Counted from the first letter of the stretch, positions 34,132-43,461 are shown. The stretch is 64,000 bases of DNA from Xanthomonas sp. DAR 80977 (GCF_041240605.1 NZ_CP162487.1:2797001-2861000); one strand, 5' to 3'. Notes: generated by a model not told the origin, from the letters alone. Numbers and translations: made by a program.

Positions 34132-37100
34132 ATGAGTTCCAACGCCCTGGTCAGCATCGTCATGCCGGCCTACAAGTTCCGGTACTTCGAGCGGACGCTG
34201 GACAGCGTGCTCGGCCAGACCCATCCGGCGCTGGAACTGGTGATCTGCGACGACAACCCCGATGGCACGATCGCCGCGGCGGTGGAGCGCAGGCGTACCG
34301 CGGCGCGCTTCCCGATCCGCTACCAGCGCAACCCCAGCCGCCTGGGCGAACTCGGCAGCACCATCAAGGGCATCGGCCTGGCGCAGGGCGAATACGTCAA
34401 GTTCCTGCACGACGACGACGTGCTGGAACCGGATTGCATCGCCGCGCTGGTGCAGGCCATGCAGGCCGGCCCCGACGTGGTGCTGGCCTCCTCGCGCCGG
34501 CAGCGCATCGACGGCGACGACGCGCCGCTGCCGGACATCCACGCCACCAGCTTCCCGTTCGCCGGCGACGTGCTGCTCGACGGCCCCGAACTGCTGTCCT
34601 TCCTCGCCGACCACACCATCAACTTCATCGGCGAACCCAGTTGCGTGCTGTGCCGGCGCCAGGATCTGCTGGAGATCGGCGACCAGCTGATGATGCTGGA
34701 CGGCAAGGTGATCCACTGGGTCGGCGACCTGGCGCTGTACGCCAAGCTCCTGCACCGCGGCAACCTCGCCCTGCTGGCCAGGCCGCTGACCCGCTTCCGG
34801 GTGTCGCAGGACCAGTACAGCCAGGCCGGCCGCGACCAACCGGGAATCGGCGACCAGGGCCACGACGATTTCCGCCGCGGCGTGCGCGCCATGGGCTGGT
34901 ACCGCGGCGACGGCGACGTGCGCCTGGTCCATGTGACCCCGCTGGACGGAAGCCGCGCCGAACCGGTCGATCTGCTGCAGGCGATCCAGGCCGCGTATGC
35001 GCGCGGCCGCGCCCAGCTGGCGCTGCGCGACTGGCAGGCGCAGCGCCAGCTGCCGCCGGCCAAGCGCGCCCTGTTCGACGCGCGCCTGGCGGAACTGGGC
35101 GGCGGCGCGCGGCTGGCGGTAATGCTGGACGCACGCAACGCCGACGCGGCCGCACTGCAAGCCAGCCTGCACAGCCTGCTGCTCGACGGCGCCGCCTTCG
35201 CCACGCTGAGCGTGGCAGTGCTCGGCGGCGCGACGACCACGCCGTGGCCGGATCCGCGGGTCCGGCATCTGCCGCTGGCGTCCGCCGACGAGGCTGCCGA
35301 CCGCAACGCCACGCTGGCCGAACTCGGCCACTCTGACTGGTTCCTGTGCGCCCGCGCAGGCACCGTTTTCTGCGCGGGCGGCCTGCTGCGCTTGGTGCTG
35401 GAACTGGCGCAGCAACCGCACGGCAGCGCGCTGTATGCCGACGAATGGCTGGCCCTGGACGGCCAGACGCTGGCGCCGGTGCTGCGCCCGGATCCGGATC
35501 TGGACCTGTTGCTGGGCAACCCGCTGGCGACCGCCGGGCACTGGGTGTTCCGCCGCGCCCTGGTACAGGAGCTGGGCGGGTTCGATCCCGATCACGACGG
35601 CGCGCTGGAACTGGAGCTGATCCTGCGCCTGTTCCAGCGTGATGCCGGCGCCAGCCTGGTACATCTGCCCGAGCCGCTGCTGATCGCGGCGCCGGCCGAC
35701 GCCGCCGCGGGCGCCGAGGCGCGCCAGCGCGCCGTCGCCAGCCACCTGCGGGCACGCGGCTATGCCGACGCCACGATCGACACGCTGCCTGGCGGACTGC
35801 ATCGCATCGACTATGGCCATGCGCAGCAGGCGCCGGTCTCGATCGTGACCATCGCCCAGGACAATCTGCCTGCACTGCAGCGCCTGGTGGTCGGTCTGCT
35901 CGAGACCACCGCCTACCCGGCTTACGAACTGCTGCTGGTCGACAACGCCAGCGACGCGCCGGCGGTCGGCGCATGGCTGCAGGCGGTGGCCGAACTGGGC
36001 AACGGCCGCATCCGCGTGTTCGCACTGGAGCAGCGCGTGGCCCAGGCCGAGGCGCGCAACCTGGCCGCGACCCAGGCGCATGGCGACTACCTGCTGTTCC
36101 TGGACGCCGACAGCGCCGTGGTCCAGGGCCGCTGGCTGCACGAACTGATGAACCATGCGCAGCGCCCGGAGGTAGGCATCGTCGGCGCCAAGGGCGTGTC
36201 CGCGGACGCCACCATCACCCACGCGGGTCTGCTGCCCGGGCTGTTGCCCGGCGCCGGCCACGCCTTCGCCGGCGAGCCGATGGCGCACGCCGGCTACATG
36301 GGCCGACTGCAGGTGGCGCACCGCTACAGCGCCGTGTCCGAGCGCTGCATGCTGGTGCGGCGCGACCTGTTCGAACGCTTGTCCGGCTTCGATGCGGGCG
36401 GGTTCGGCGACGGCGGCGCCGATGTGGACCTGTGCCTGCGCGCCGCGGCGCTGGGCGAGTGGACGATCTGGACGCCCGAGGCGCTGCTGCTGCAGTCCGC
36501 CGCGGCGCCACGGCCGCAAAGCGCCGACGACGCCCTGCTGCAGCGCTGGCTGCCGGTCATGGCGCAGGATCCGGCGTACTCGCCGAGCTTGGGCCTGGAG
36601 CAGCCCGGCGGCTTCAAGCTGGGCGAATCCGAGTTCTCCTGGCAGCCGCTGTCCTGGAAGCCGCTGCCACGGATCCTGGCGCATCCCGGCGATGCGTTCG
36701 GCAGCGGCCACTACCGGGTGATCCAACCGTTCCAGGCGCTGGCCGAGGCCGGGCAGATCGATGGCGTCTACTACGCGCGCCTGCTCGACCCGGTGGAGAT
36801 GGAGCGCATCGCCGCCGATGCGGTGGTAGTGCAGCGCCGGGTCGGCGACGTCGAGCTGGCGAAGATGGAGCGCATGCGCCGCTTCTCCAGCGCGTTCAAG
36901 GTCTACGAACTCGACGACTACCTGCCCAATCTGCCGCTGAAGAGCGCGCATCGCGAGCAGATGCCCAAGGACGTGTTGCGCTCGCTGCGCCGCGCCGCGG
37001 CGCTGGTGGACCGGGTGGTGGTGTCGACCCCGACCCTGGCCGAGGCCCTCGCCGGCCTGCATGCGGACATCCGCGTGGTCCACAACCGGCTGGATCCGCG

Positions 37101-37653
37101 CATGTGGGGCGATCTGCCCGCGCCGACCAGGACCAGCGCCGGCGCCAGACCGCGGGTCGGCTGGGCCGGCGGCGCCAGCCACACCGGCGACCTGGAACTG
37201 ATCGCCGACGTGGTGCAGGCGCTGGCCGGCGAGGTGCACTGGGTGTTCATGGGCATGTGCCCGCCGCGGCTGCGCCCGCACGTGGCCGAAGTGCATCCGG
37301 GGGTGGACTTCGAGCGCTATCCGCAGGCCCTGGCCGCGCTGCGCCTGGATCTGGCGCTGGCGCCGCTGGAGGACAACCTGTTCAACCGCTGCAAGAGCAA
37401 CCTGCGCCTGCTCGAATACGGCGCCTGCGGCTACCCGGTGGTGGCCAGCGACCTGCCTCCTTACCAGGACGGGTTGCCGGCGACCCTGGTCAGGAACCGC
37501 TTCCGCGACTGGATCAACGCGATCCGCATGCACCTGGCCGATGCCGAGGCCAGCGCCGCGGCCGGGGCGGCACTGCACGCCGCGGTACGCCGCGACTGGA
37601 TGCTGCAGGGCGCCAACCTGCAGGCCTGGCGCGCGGCCTGGCTGCCGGACTGA
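34132..37653 (+). CDS. Multidomain glycosyltransferase, candidate flagellin glycosyltransferase
   Basis: 1173 residues with several domains. First GT2 domain, residues 1-220 (SIVMPAYKFRYFERTLDSVL, nucleotide-binding DDD at 94-96). A middle GT2-like region, about 310-500, appears worn. Second clear GT2 domain, about 565-800 (VSIVTIAQDNLPAL, LLLVDNASD, FLDADS with Asp 658). A C-terminal GT4/GT-B-like domain, about 845-1173 (FGSGHYRVIQP, RVGWAGGASHTGD, LLEYGACGYPVVASD). Large proteins of this kind beside fliC or the vio genes glycosylate flagellin in Pseudomonas syringae. It has its own sigma-54 promoter. The DNA-repair-free, antisense ORF is a composition artefact. Flagellin as target is inferred. 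Confidence 0.85.
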   Translation: MSSNALVSIVMPAYKFRYFERTLDSVLGQTHPALELVICDDNPDGTIAAAVERRRTAARFPIRYQRNPSRLGELGSTIKGIGLAQGEYVKFLHDDDVLEPDCIAALVQAMQAGPDVVLASSRRQRIDGDDAPLPDIHATSFPFAGDVLLDGPELLSFLADHTINFIGEPSCVLCRRQDLLEIGDQLMMLDGKVIHWVGDLALYAKLLHRGNLALLARPLTRFRVSQDQYSQAGRDQPGIGDQGHDDFRRGVRAMGWYRGDGDVRLVHVTPLDGSRAEPVDLLQAIQAAYARGRAQLALRDWQAQRQLPPAKRALFDARLAELGGGARLAVMLDARNADAAALQASLHSLLLDGAAFATLSVAVLGGATTTPWPDPRVRHLPLASADEAADRNATLAELGHSDWFLCARAGTVFCAGGLLRLVLELAQQPHGSALYADEWLALDGQTLAPVLRPDPDLDLLLGNPLATAGHWVFRRALVQELGGFDPDHDGALELELILRLFQRDAGASLVHLPEPLLIAAPADAAAGAEARQRAVASHLRARGYADATIDTLPGGLHRIDYGHAQQAPVSIVTIAQDNLPALQRLVVGLLETTAYPAYELLLVDNASDAPAVGAWLQAVAELGNGRIRVFALEQRVAQAEARNLAATQAHGDYLLFLDADSAVVQGRWLHELMNHAQRPEVGIVGAKGVSADATITHAGLLPGLLPGAGHAFAGEPMAHAGYMGRLQVAHRYSAVSERCMLVRRDLFERLSGFDAGGFGDGGADVDLCLRAAALGEWTIWTPEALLLQSAAAPRPQSADDALLQRWLPVMAQDPAYSPSLGLEQPGGFKLGESEFSWQPLSWKPLPRILAHPGDAFGSGHYRVIQPFQALAEAGQIDGVYYARLLDPVEMERIAADAVVVQRRVGDVELAKMERMRRFSSAFKVYELDDYLPNLPLKSAHREQMPKDVLRSLRRAAALVDRVVVSTPTLAEALAGLHADIRVVHNRLDPRMWGDLPAPTRTSAGARPRVGWAGGASHTGDLELIADVVQALAGEVHWVFMGMCPPRLRPHVAEVHPGVDFERYPQALAALRLDLALAPLEDNLFNRCKSNLRLLEYGACGYPVVASDLPPYQDGLPATLVRNRFRDWINAIRMHLADAEASAAAGAALHAAVRRDWMLQGANLQAWRAAWLPD

Positions 37654-37775
37654 GCCGCGCAGCCGCTGCCACGCCAGTGGCCTGAACGGCTTTCCCGGCA
37701 GCCCGGCCCACGCGCGTCAATCGGCCGGCACCCGCCGCCGCGGGCGGCGGCCGCACCGCGCCGGGAAGCCGACAC

Positions 37776-37801
37776 CGGCGTGCGCCGGCCGGCGCACGCC
37801 G
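37776..37801. promoter_or_regulatory. 26-bp perfect palindrome upstream of fliE
   Basis: The half CGGCGTGCGCCGG is followed at once by its exact reverse complement, with no loop. It is centred about 75 bases upstream of the sigma-54 -24 element of fliE (37861), where an activator site would be expected. A GC-rich hairpin (CCGCCGCC/GGCGGCGG, 37732-37750) precedes it and may end the glycosyltransferase message. Confidence 0.5.
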
Positions 37802-37859
37802 CCACGCGCCGCGCTTTCGCCGCACCTGTCCGGATGGGCGACGACCGCGCCCGCCGTTT

Positions 37860-37875
37860 CGGCACACCGCTTGCA
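37860..37875 (+). promoter_or_regulatory. Sigma-54 promoter of fliE
   Basis: CGGCACACCGCTTGCA, 38 bases before fliE. It should drive fliEFGHIJK, whose genes overlap or nearly touch. Confidence 0.9.
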
Positions 37876-37913
37876 TCCATTCCCGGTAGCCGCCCCGGCA
37901 TGGACATCCCCGT

Positions 37914-38276
37914 ATGAGCGACTCCATCAGTTCCATCCTCTCGCAGATCCGCAGCTACCAGAGCCAGGTCGGCCAGGCCGCGCCTGCGCAGGTGGCCGAT
38001 GCCGGGCGCAGCAATGCGATCGAGGGCCTGACCGGAACCCAGGGCACGCAGGGCCCGAGCTTCAGCGACACCCTGCGCAGCGCGATCAGCGGCGTCAACG
38101 ACACCCAGCAGAAGGCCGGAGATCTGGCCAAGGCCTTCGAAATGGGCGACCCCAACGCCGGCCTAGCCAAGGTGATGATGGCCGCGCAACAGTCCCAGGT
38201 GGCGTTCCGCGCCACCGTGGAAGTCCGCAACCGACTCGTCCAGGCGTACCAGGACGTGATGAACATGCCGCTGTAA
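37914..38276 (+). CDS. fliE: FliE, MS ring-rod junction protein
   Basis: 120 residues. FliE links the MS ring to the first rod subunits and is the first substrate of the export machine. The C-terminal part (SFSDTLRSAISGVNDTQQKA and KVMMAAQQSQVAFRATVEVR, then LVQAYQDVMNMPL) matches the FliE family closely. The N-terminal 35 residues are variable. It heads the fliEFGHIJK operon with fliF 11 bases downstream. Confidence 0.96.
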   Translation: MSDSISSILSQIRSYQSQVGQAAPAQVADAGRSNAIEGLTGTQGTQGPSFSDTLRSAISGVNDTQQKAGDLAKAFEMGDPNAGLAKVMMAAQQSQVAFRATVEVRNRLVQAYQDVMNMPL

Positions 38277-38287
38277 GGTAGACGACG

Positions 38288-40000
38288 ATGGCCCTTGCGC
38301 TCAGCAAAGACACCCTCAACGGCGAAAAGGCAGGCGCCTGGTTCGATCGCCTGCAGAGCCTGCAGATCACCCGCCGCATCGGCCTGATGGCGATGATCGC
38401 CGTGGCCGTGGCCGCGGGCCTGTTCGTGTTCTTCTGGTCGCAGAAGCCCGCCTACACTCCCCTGTACACCGGCCTGGACGAAAAGGGCACGGCCGAGGCC
38501 ACCGACCTGCTGCGCACCGCGCAGATCCCGTTCAAGCTCGACCAGACCACCGGCGCGATCACCGTGCCGGAGGACAAGCTCTACGACGCGCGCCTGAAGC
38601 TGGCCGGCTCCGGCCTGACCGACAACGGCAACATGGGCTTCGAGGTCATGGAGAAGGACCCGGGCTTCGGCGTCAGCCAGTTCGTCGAGAACGCGCGCTA
38701 CCAGCACGCGCTGGAGACCGAACTGGCGCGCACCATCGCCAGCCTGCGCCCGGTGCGCGAGGCGCGGGTGCACCTGGCCATCCCCAAGCCCAGCGCGTTC
38801 ACCCGCCAGCGCGACGTGGCCAGCGCCTCGGTGGTGCTGGAACTGCGCGGCGGCACCACCCTGGAACGCAACCAGGTCGATGCGATCGTCAACATGGTCG
38901 CCTCCAGCATCCCCGACCTGACCCCGGAGCGGGTCACCGTGGTCGACCAGAGCGGGCGCATGCTGACCATCGCCGACCCGAACAGCGACGCGGCCCTGAA
39001 CGCGGCCCAGTTCGAGCAGGTGCGGCGCCAGGAAAGCTCCTACAACCAGCGCATCCGCGAACTGCTGGAGCCGATGACCGGTCCCGGCCGGGTCAACCCG
39101 GAAGTCAGCGTGGACATGGATTTCTCGGTCACCGAGGAAGCGCGCGAGCTGTACAACGGCGAGCCGCCGAAGCTGCGCAGCGAGCAGGTCAGCGACAGCA
39201 GCATGGCCGCGGCCGGCCCGCAGGGCGTGCCCGGCGCGACCAGCAATTCGCCTCCCGGCGCGGCCGCACCGGGGCAGCCCGGCGCCGCCGGCACCCCGGG
39301 CGCCACCCCGGGCAACGCCCAGCAGGCCGCCGCCGCGACCCCGACCGAAACCTCCAAGAGCGCCACCCGCAACTACGAGCTGGACCGCACCCTGCAGCAC
39401 ACCCGGCAGCCGCCGGGCCGGATCAAGCGCGTGTCGGTGGCGGTGCTGGTCGACCATGTGCCGCGGCCGGGCGCCAAGGGCAAGATGGTCGAGCAGGCGC
39501 TCAGCGCCGCCGAGCTGACCCGCATCGAAGGCCTGGTCAAGCAGGCGGTCGGCTTCAACGCCGAGCGCGGCGACACCGTCTCGGTGATGAACGCCCCGTT
39601 CGTGCGCGAAGCGCCGGAAGCGGCGGACAAGCCCGGTTGGTGGGAAGATCCGCGGGTGATGAACGGGTTGCGCCTGCTGCTCGGCGCGGCCGTGGTGCTG
39701 GCCCTGCTGTTCGGCGTGCTGCGCCCGGCGCTGCGCCAGATCGCCGGCCCGGCGCCGGCCAAGGCCAAGAGCAAGGACAAGTCCGAACCGCAGAACGCCA
39801 ACGTCTCGATGCTGGACGACGAGGATCCGCTGCTGCCGTCGATGGCCGAGGACACCGCCAGCATCGGCAGCGGCAGCCGGCCCGCGATCGCCCTGCCCGA
39901 TGCCTACGAGGAGCGTCTGCGCCTGGCGCGCGAAGCGGTCAAGCAGGATTCCAAGCGCGTTGCGCAAGTCGTGAAGGGATGGGTCGCCAGTGAAGCCTGA
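38288..40000 (+). CDS. fliF: FliF, MS-ring protein
   Basis: 570 residues. The first membrane helix is at about 31-50 (IGLMAMIAVAVAAGLFVFFW) and the second at about 455-480. Between them are the ring-building motifs (FVENARYQHALETELARTIA, VRVHLAIPKPSAF-type segment) and a Pro/Gly/Ala-rich periplasmic stretch at about 310-355. The cytosolic tail (YEERLRLAREAVKQDSKRVAQ) binds FliG. FliF is the base on which the flagellum is assembled. It overlaps fliG by 11 bases if the GTG start of fliG is used. Confidence 0.97.
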   Translation: MALALSKDTLNGEKAGAWFDRLQSLQITRRIGLMAMIAVAVAAGLFVFFWSQKPAYTPLYTGLDEKGTAEATDLLRTAQIPFKLDQTTGAITVPEDKLYDARLKLAGSGLTDNGNMGFEVMEKDPGFGVSQFVENARYQHALETELARTIASLRPVREARVHLAIPKPSAFTRQRDVASASVVLELRGGTTLERNQVDAIVNMVASSIPDLTPERVTVVDQSGRMLTIADPNSDAALNAAQFEQVRRQESSYNQRIRELLEPMTGPGRVNPEVSVDMDFSVTEEARELYNGEPPKLRSEQVSDSSMAAAGPQGVPGATSNSPPGAAAPGQPGAAGTPGATPGNAQQAAAATPTETSKSATRNYELDRTLQHTRQPPGRIKRVSVAVLVDHVPRPGAKGKMVEQALSAAELTRIEGLVKQAVGFNAERGDTVSVMNAPFVREAPEAADKPGWWEDPRVMNGLRLLLGAAVVLALLFGVLRPALRQIAGPAPAKAKSKDKSEPQNANVSMLDDEDPLLPSMAEDTASIGSGSRPAIALPDAYEERLRLAREAVKQDSKRVAQVVKGWVASEA

Positions 40001-41000
40001 TACGTCTGCCATGAACGGAACCCAGCGCGCCGCGGTGCTGCTGCTGTCGCTCGGCGAGAGCGACGCGGCCGAAGTGCTCAAGCACATGGACCCCAAGGAG
40101 GTGCAGAAGATCGGCATCGCCATGGCCACCATGAGCGGCATCTCGCGCGACCAGGTCGAGAAGGTGATGGACGAGTTCAACGCCGAGCTCGGCAGCAAGA
40201 CCTCGCTGGGCGTGGGCGCCGACGACTACATCCGCAACGTGCTGGTGCAGGCGCTGGGCGCGGACAAGGCCGGCAACCTGATCGACCGCATCCTGCTCGG
40301 CCGCAACACCACCGGCCTGGACACGCTGAAGTGGATGGACCCGCGCGCGGTCGCCGACCTGGTGCGCAACGAGCACCCGCAGATCATCGCCATCGTCATG
40401 GCGCACCTGGACAGCGACCAGGCCGCCGAGGCGCTGAAGCTGCTGCCCGAGCGCACCCGCGCCGACGTGCTGATGCGCATCGCCACCCTCGACGGCATCC
40501 CGCCGAACGCGCTGAACGAGCTCAACGAGATCATGGAGCGGCAGTTCTCCGGCAACCAGAACCTGAAGTCGTCCAACGTCGGCGGGGTCAAGGTCGCCGC
40601 CAACATCCTCAACTTCATGGACAGCGGCCAGGACCAGGGCGTGCTGGCGGCGATCAGCAAGATCGACGCCGAGCTCAGCACCCGCATCCAGGACCTGATG
40701 TTCGTGTTCGACAACCTGGTCGAGCTGGAAGACCGCGCGCTGCAGACCCTGCTGCGCGAAGTCAGCGGCGACCGCCTCGGCCTGGCCCTGCGCGGCGCCG
40801 ACATCAAGGTGCGCGAGAAGATCACCAAGAACATGTCCCAGCGCGCCGCCGAGATCCTGCTCGAGGACATGGAAGCGCGCGGTCCGGTGCGCCTGGCCGA
40901 CGTGGAAGGCGCGCAGAAGGAAATCCTGACGATCGTGCGGCGGCTGGCCGATGAAGGCGTGATCAGCCTCGGCGGCGCCGGCGCGGAGGCGATGGTATGA
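39990..41000 (+). CDS. fliG: FliG, rotor switch and torque protein
   Basis: 336 residues from a GTG that has AAGGGA about ten bases upstream; an ATG at 40011 would give 329. The N-terminal domain (GTQRAAVLLLSLGES) binds FliF, the middle EHPQ motif (EHPQIIAIVMAHL) binds FliM, and the C-terminal domain carries the charged torque helix (FDNLVELEDRALQTLLREVS) that faces the stator. The membrane-proximal C-ring depends on it for rotation and direction switching. It overlaps fliH by four bases. Confidence 0.97.
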   Translation: MKPDTSAMNGTQRAAVLLLSLGESDAAEVLKHMDPKEVQKIGIAMATMSGISRDQVEKVMDEFNAELGSKTSLGVGADDYIRNVLVQALGADKAGNLIDRILLGRNTTGLDTLKWMDPRAVADLVRNEHPQIIAIVMAHLDSDQAAEALKLLPERTRADVLMRIATLDGIPPNALNELNEIMERQFSGNQNLKSSNVGGVKVAANILNFMDSGQDQGVLAAISKIDAELSTRIQDLMFVFDNLVELEDRALQTLLREVSGDRLGLALRGADIKVREKITKNMSQRAAEILLEDMEARGPVRLADVEGAQKEILTIVRRLADEGVISLGGAGAEAMV

Positions 41001-41617
41001 GCGGCAACGTGGTGCGCTGGCTGGCGCCGGAGCTCAATGCGGTCCCGCTGCCGGTGCAGCAGGACGAGGAGCTGCTGCCCGAAGAACCGGTGCTGCGCCC
41101 GCCGAGCCTGGAGGACATCCAGGCGATCGAGGCCGCCGCGCAGCACGAGGGCTTCGAGCGCGGCCATGCCGAGGGCCTGGCCCAGGGCCAGGCCGAGATC
41201 CGCCGCCTGACCGCGCAGATCGAAGGCATCCTGGACAATTTCTCGCGGCCGCTGGCGCGGCTGGAGAACGAAGTGGTCGGCGCGCTCGGCGAACTGGCCG
41301 TGCGCATCGCCGGCAGCCTGGTCGGGCGTGCCTACGAGGCCGATCCGGCGCTGCTGGCCGAGCTGGTCGGCGAGGCGCTGGACGCGGTCGGCGGCGCGCG
41401 CCGCGAGGTCGAGGTGCGCCTGCACCCGGACGACATCGCCGCGCTGACCCCGCTGCTGGCGTCGATGGCCGACGGCACCCGGCTGGTGCCGGACCTGACC
41501 CTGAGCCGCGGCGACCTGCGCGTGCATGCCGAGGCGGTGCGCATCGACGGCACCCTGGAGGCGCGCCTGCGCGCGGCGCTGGAGACGGTGATGCGCAAGT
41601 CCGGAGCGGGCCTGTGA
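40997..41617 (+). CDS. fliH: FliH, regulator of the export ATPase
   Basis: 206 residues. A Glu/Ala-rich central helix with GxxxG-like repeats (EGFERGHAEGLAQGQAEI) is the dimerising stalk, and the C-terminal domain (about 110-206) binds FliI. The Trp in the N-terminus (VVRWLAPEL) fits the region that docks to FlhA/FliN. FliH dimers hold FliI at the export gate and modulate its ATPase. Starts inside the fliG stop and stops inside the fliI GTG. Confidence 0.95.
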   Translation: MSGNVVRWLAPELNAVPLPVQQDEELLPEEPVLRPPSLEDIQAIEAAAQHEGFERGHAEGLAQGQAEIRRLTAQIEGILDNFSRPLARLENEVVGALGELAVRIAGSLVGRAYEADPALLAELVGEALDAVGGARREVEVRLHPDDIAALTPLLASMADGTRLVPDLTLSRGDLRVHAEAVRIDGTLEARLRAALETVMRKSGAGL

Positions 41618-42990
41618 GCGCGCTGTCCGGCACCCATCCGGCCGACTGGCTGGACGCGCGCAACCTGCGCCTGGCCTCGCGCCTGGGCCAGCTCGACCTG
41701 GACGCCGCCGCCGGCCGCGGCCTGATCCGCGAAGGCATCCTGCGCCGCGCGGTCGGGCTGACCCTGGAAGCGGTCGGCTGCGAGGCGCCGATGGGCGCCA
41801 CCTGCAAGGTCGAGGTCGACGGCGGCTGGGTCGATGCCGAAGTGGTCGGCTTCTCCGGCGAGCGCACCTCGCTGATGCCCAGCGCCGAGACCTACGGCCT
41901 GCTGCCCAACGCGCGGGTGGTGCCGGTGCGCCGCCGCGGCGGCGTGGAAGTGGGCGAAGGCCTGCTCGGCCGGGTCATCGATTCGGACGGAGTGCCGCTG
42001 GACGGCAAGGGTCCGATCCGCGCGGAAGGCTCGGTGGGCATGGCCGGCGTGTCGATCAACCCGCTGGCGCGCGAACCGATCACCATGCCGCTGGACGTGG
42101 GCGTGCGCGCGATCAACGCGCTGCTGCCGATCGGCCGCGGCCAGCGCGTGGGCCTGTTCGCCGGCTCCGGCGTCGGCAAGTCCACCCTGCTCGGGATGAT
42201 GACCCGCTACACCGCCGCCGACGTGATCGTGGTCGGGCTGATCGGCGAACGCGGCCGCGAAGTGCGCGATTTCGTCGAGACCACGCTGGGCGAGGAAGGC
42301 CTGCGCCGCGCGGTGGTCGTGGCCGCGCCGGCCGACCGTCCGCCGCTGGCGCGCCTGCACGGCGCCTACCGCGCCACCGCGATCGCCGAATGGTTCCGCG
42401 ACCAGGGCCTGAACGTATTGCTGCTGATGGATTCGCTGACCCGCTTCGCCCAGGCGCAGCGCGAGATCGGCCTGTCGGTCGGCGAGCCGCCGACCACCCG
42501 CGGCTACCCGCCGTCGGTGTTCGCCAAGCTGCCGGCGCTGGTCGAGCGCGCCGGCAACGGCGCCAAGGGCCGCGGCTCGATCACCGCCTTCTACACCGTG
42601 CTGACCGAAGGCGACGATCCGCAGGACCCGATCGCCGACGCCGCCCGCGCCATCCTCGACGGCCACATCCTGCTGTCGCGCCGCGTCGCCGACAGCGGCC
42701 TGTATCCGGCCATCGACGTGGAATCCTCGGTCAGCCGCGTGGTCCAGGACATCGCCGACGAGCCGTGGCGGCTGCGCATCCGCGCGCTGAAGCGGCTGGT
42801 CTCGGCGTACTCGTCCAACCGCGACCTGATCACCATCGGCGCCTACCAGCGCGGCAACGATCCGGCCGTGGACGAAGCGCTGGAGCGCTGGCCGGAGATC
42901 ATGGAGTTCCTCGGACAGGACGTCGCCAAGGCCGCAGATCTGCCCCACAGCCAGGCCGCCCTGAAGCGGCTGGTCGAACGTGAGAACTAA
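41614..42990 (+). CDS. fliI: FliI, flagellar export ATPase
   Basis: 458 residues from a GTG start overlapping fliH. It is an F1-beta-like ATPase with Walker A GSGVGKST at about 183-190, Walker B LLLMDSLTR, and the family motif GEPPTTRGYPPSVF. It forms a hexamer below the export gate and, with FliH and FliJ, readies substrates for export. Usual length. fliJ follows after three bases. Confidence 0.97.
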   Translation: MSALSGTHPADWLDARNLRLASRLGQLDLDAAAGRGLIREGILRRAVGLTLEAVGCEAPMGATCKVEVDGGWVDAEVVGFSGERTSLMPSAETYGLLPNARVVPVRRRGGVEVGEGLLGRVIDSDGVPLDGKGPIRAEGSVGMAGVSINPLAREPITMPLDVGVRAINALLPIGRGQRVGLFAGSGVGKSTLLGMMTRYTAADVIVVGLIGERGREVRDFVETTLGEEGLRRAVVVAAPADRPPLARLHGAYRATAIAEWFRDQGLNVLLLMDSLTRFAQAQREIGLSVGEPPTTRGYPPSVFAKLPALVERAGNGAKGRGSITAFYTVLTEGDDPQDPIADAARAILDGHILLSRRVADSGLYPAIDVESSVSRVVQDIADEPWRLRIRALKRLVSAYSSNRDLITIGAYQRGNDPAVDEALERWPEIMEFLGQDVAKAADLPHSQAALKRLVEREN

Positions 42991-42993
42991 GCC

Positions 42994-43461
42994 ATGATGC
43001 AATCACAGCGTATCGATCCCCTGCTCCGCCGCGCCCAGCAGCACGAGGACGAGGTCGCCCGCGACCTGGCCGAGCGCCAGCGCGCGCTGGAGACCCACGA
43101 GTCGCGGCTGGAGGAACTGCGCCGCTACGCCGAGGAATACGCCAACAGCCAGATGGCCGCGACCAGCCTGGCGCAACTGGCCAACCGGCGCGCGTTCCTG
43201 GACCGTCTGGAGAGCGCGGTGCAGCAGCAGTGCCAGACCGTGGACCGCAACCGCGAGAAGGTGGAGATGGAACGCAGCCGCTTGCTGCTGGCCAGCCGTG
43301 ACAAGCAGGTGCTGGAGCAGCTGGCGGCCAGCTACCGCGCCCAGGAACGCAAGGTCGACGACCGCCGCAGCCAGCGCGAGATGGACGACCTCGGCGCGCG
43401 CCGGGTGCGCCTGGCGGTGGCCGCGGCCGACAGCGACAACGACAACGGGGACAGCCGATGA
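42994..43461 (+). CDS. fliJ: FliJ, export ATPase stalk protein
   Basis: 155 residues, one long antiparallel coiled coil (charged heptads from about 8 to 135, e.g. ARDLAERQRALETHESRLEE). FliJ sits in the FliI hexamer like the F1 gamma subunit and contacts FlhA to engage the proton-driven gate. The C-terminal 12 residues are Asp-rich and disordered. Overlaps fliK by four bases. Confidence 0.93.
   Translation: MMQSQRIDPLLRRAQQHEDEVARDLAERQRALETHESRLEELRRYAEEYANSQMAATSLAQLANRRAFLDRLESAVQQQCQTVDRNREKVEMERSRLLLASRDKQVLEQLAASYRAQERKVDDRRSQREMDDLGARRVRLAVAAADSDNDNGDSR

Noticed and set aside
33919..37578. A 1219-codon minus-strand open frame opposite the glycosyltransferase
   Set aside because: Composition is that of a shadow frame (Gln/Arg/Gly/Val runs); the plus-strand frame has intact GT motifs.
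26403..37653. Recently acquired genomic island
   Set aside because: No integrase, tRNA or direct repeats were seen, base composition looks by eye like the flanks, and the promoters fit the host regulon. Old transfer remains possible.
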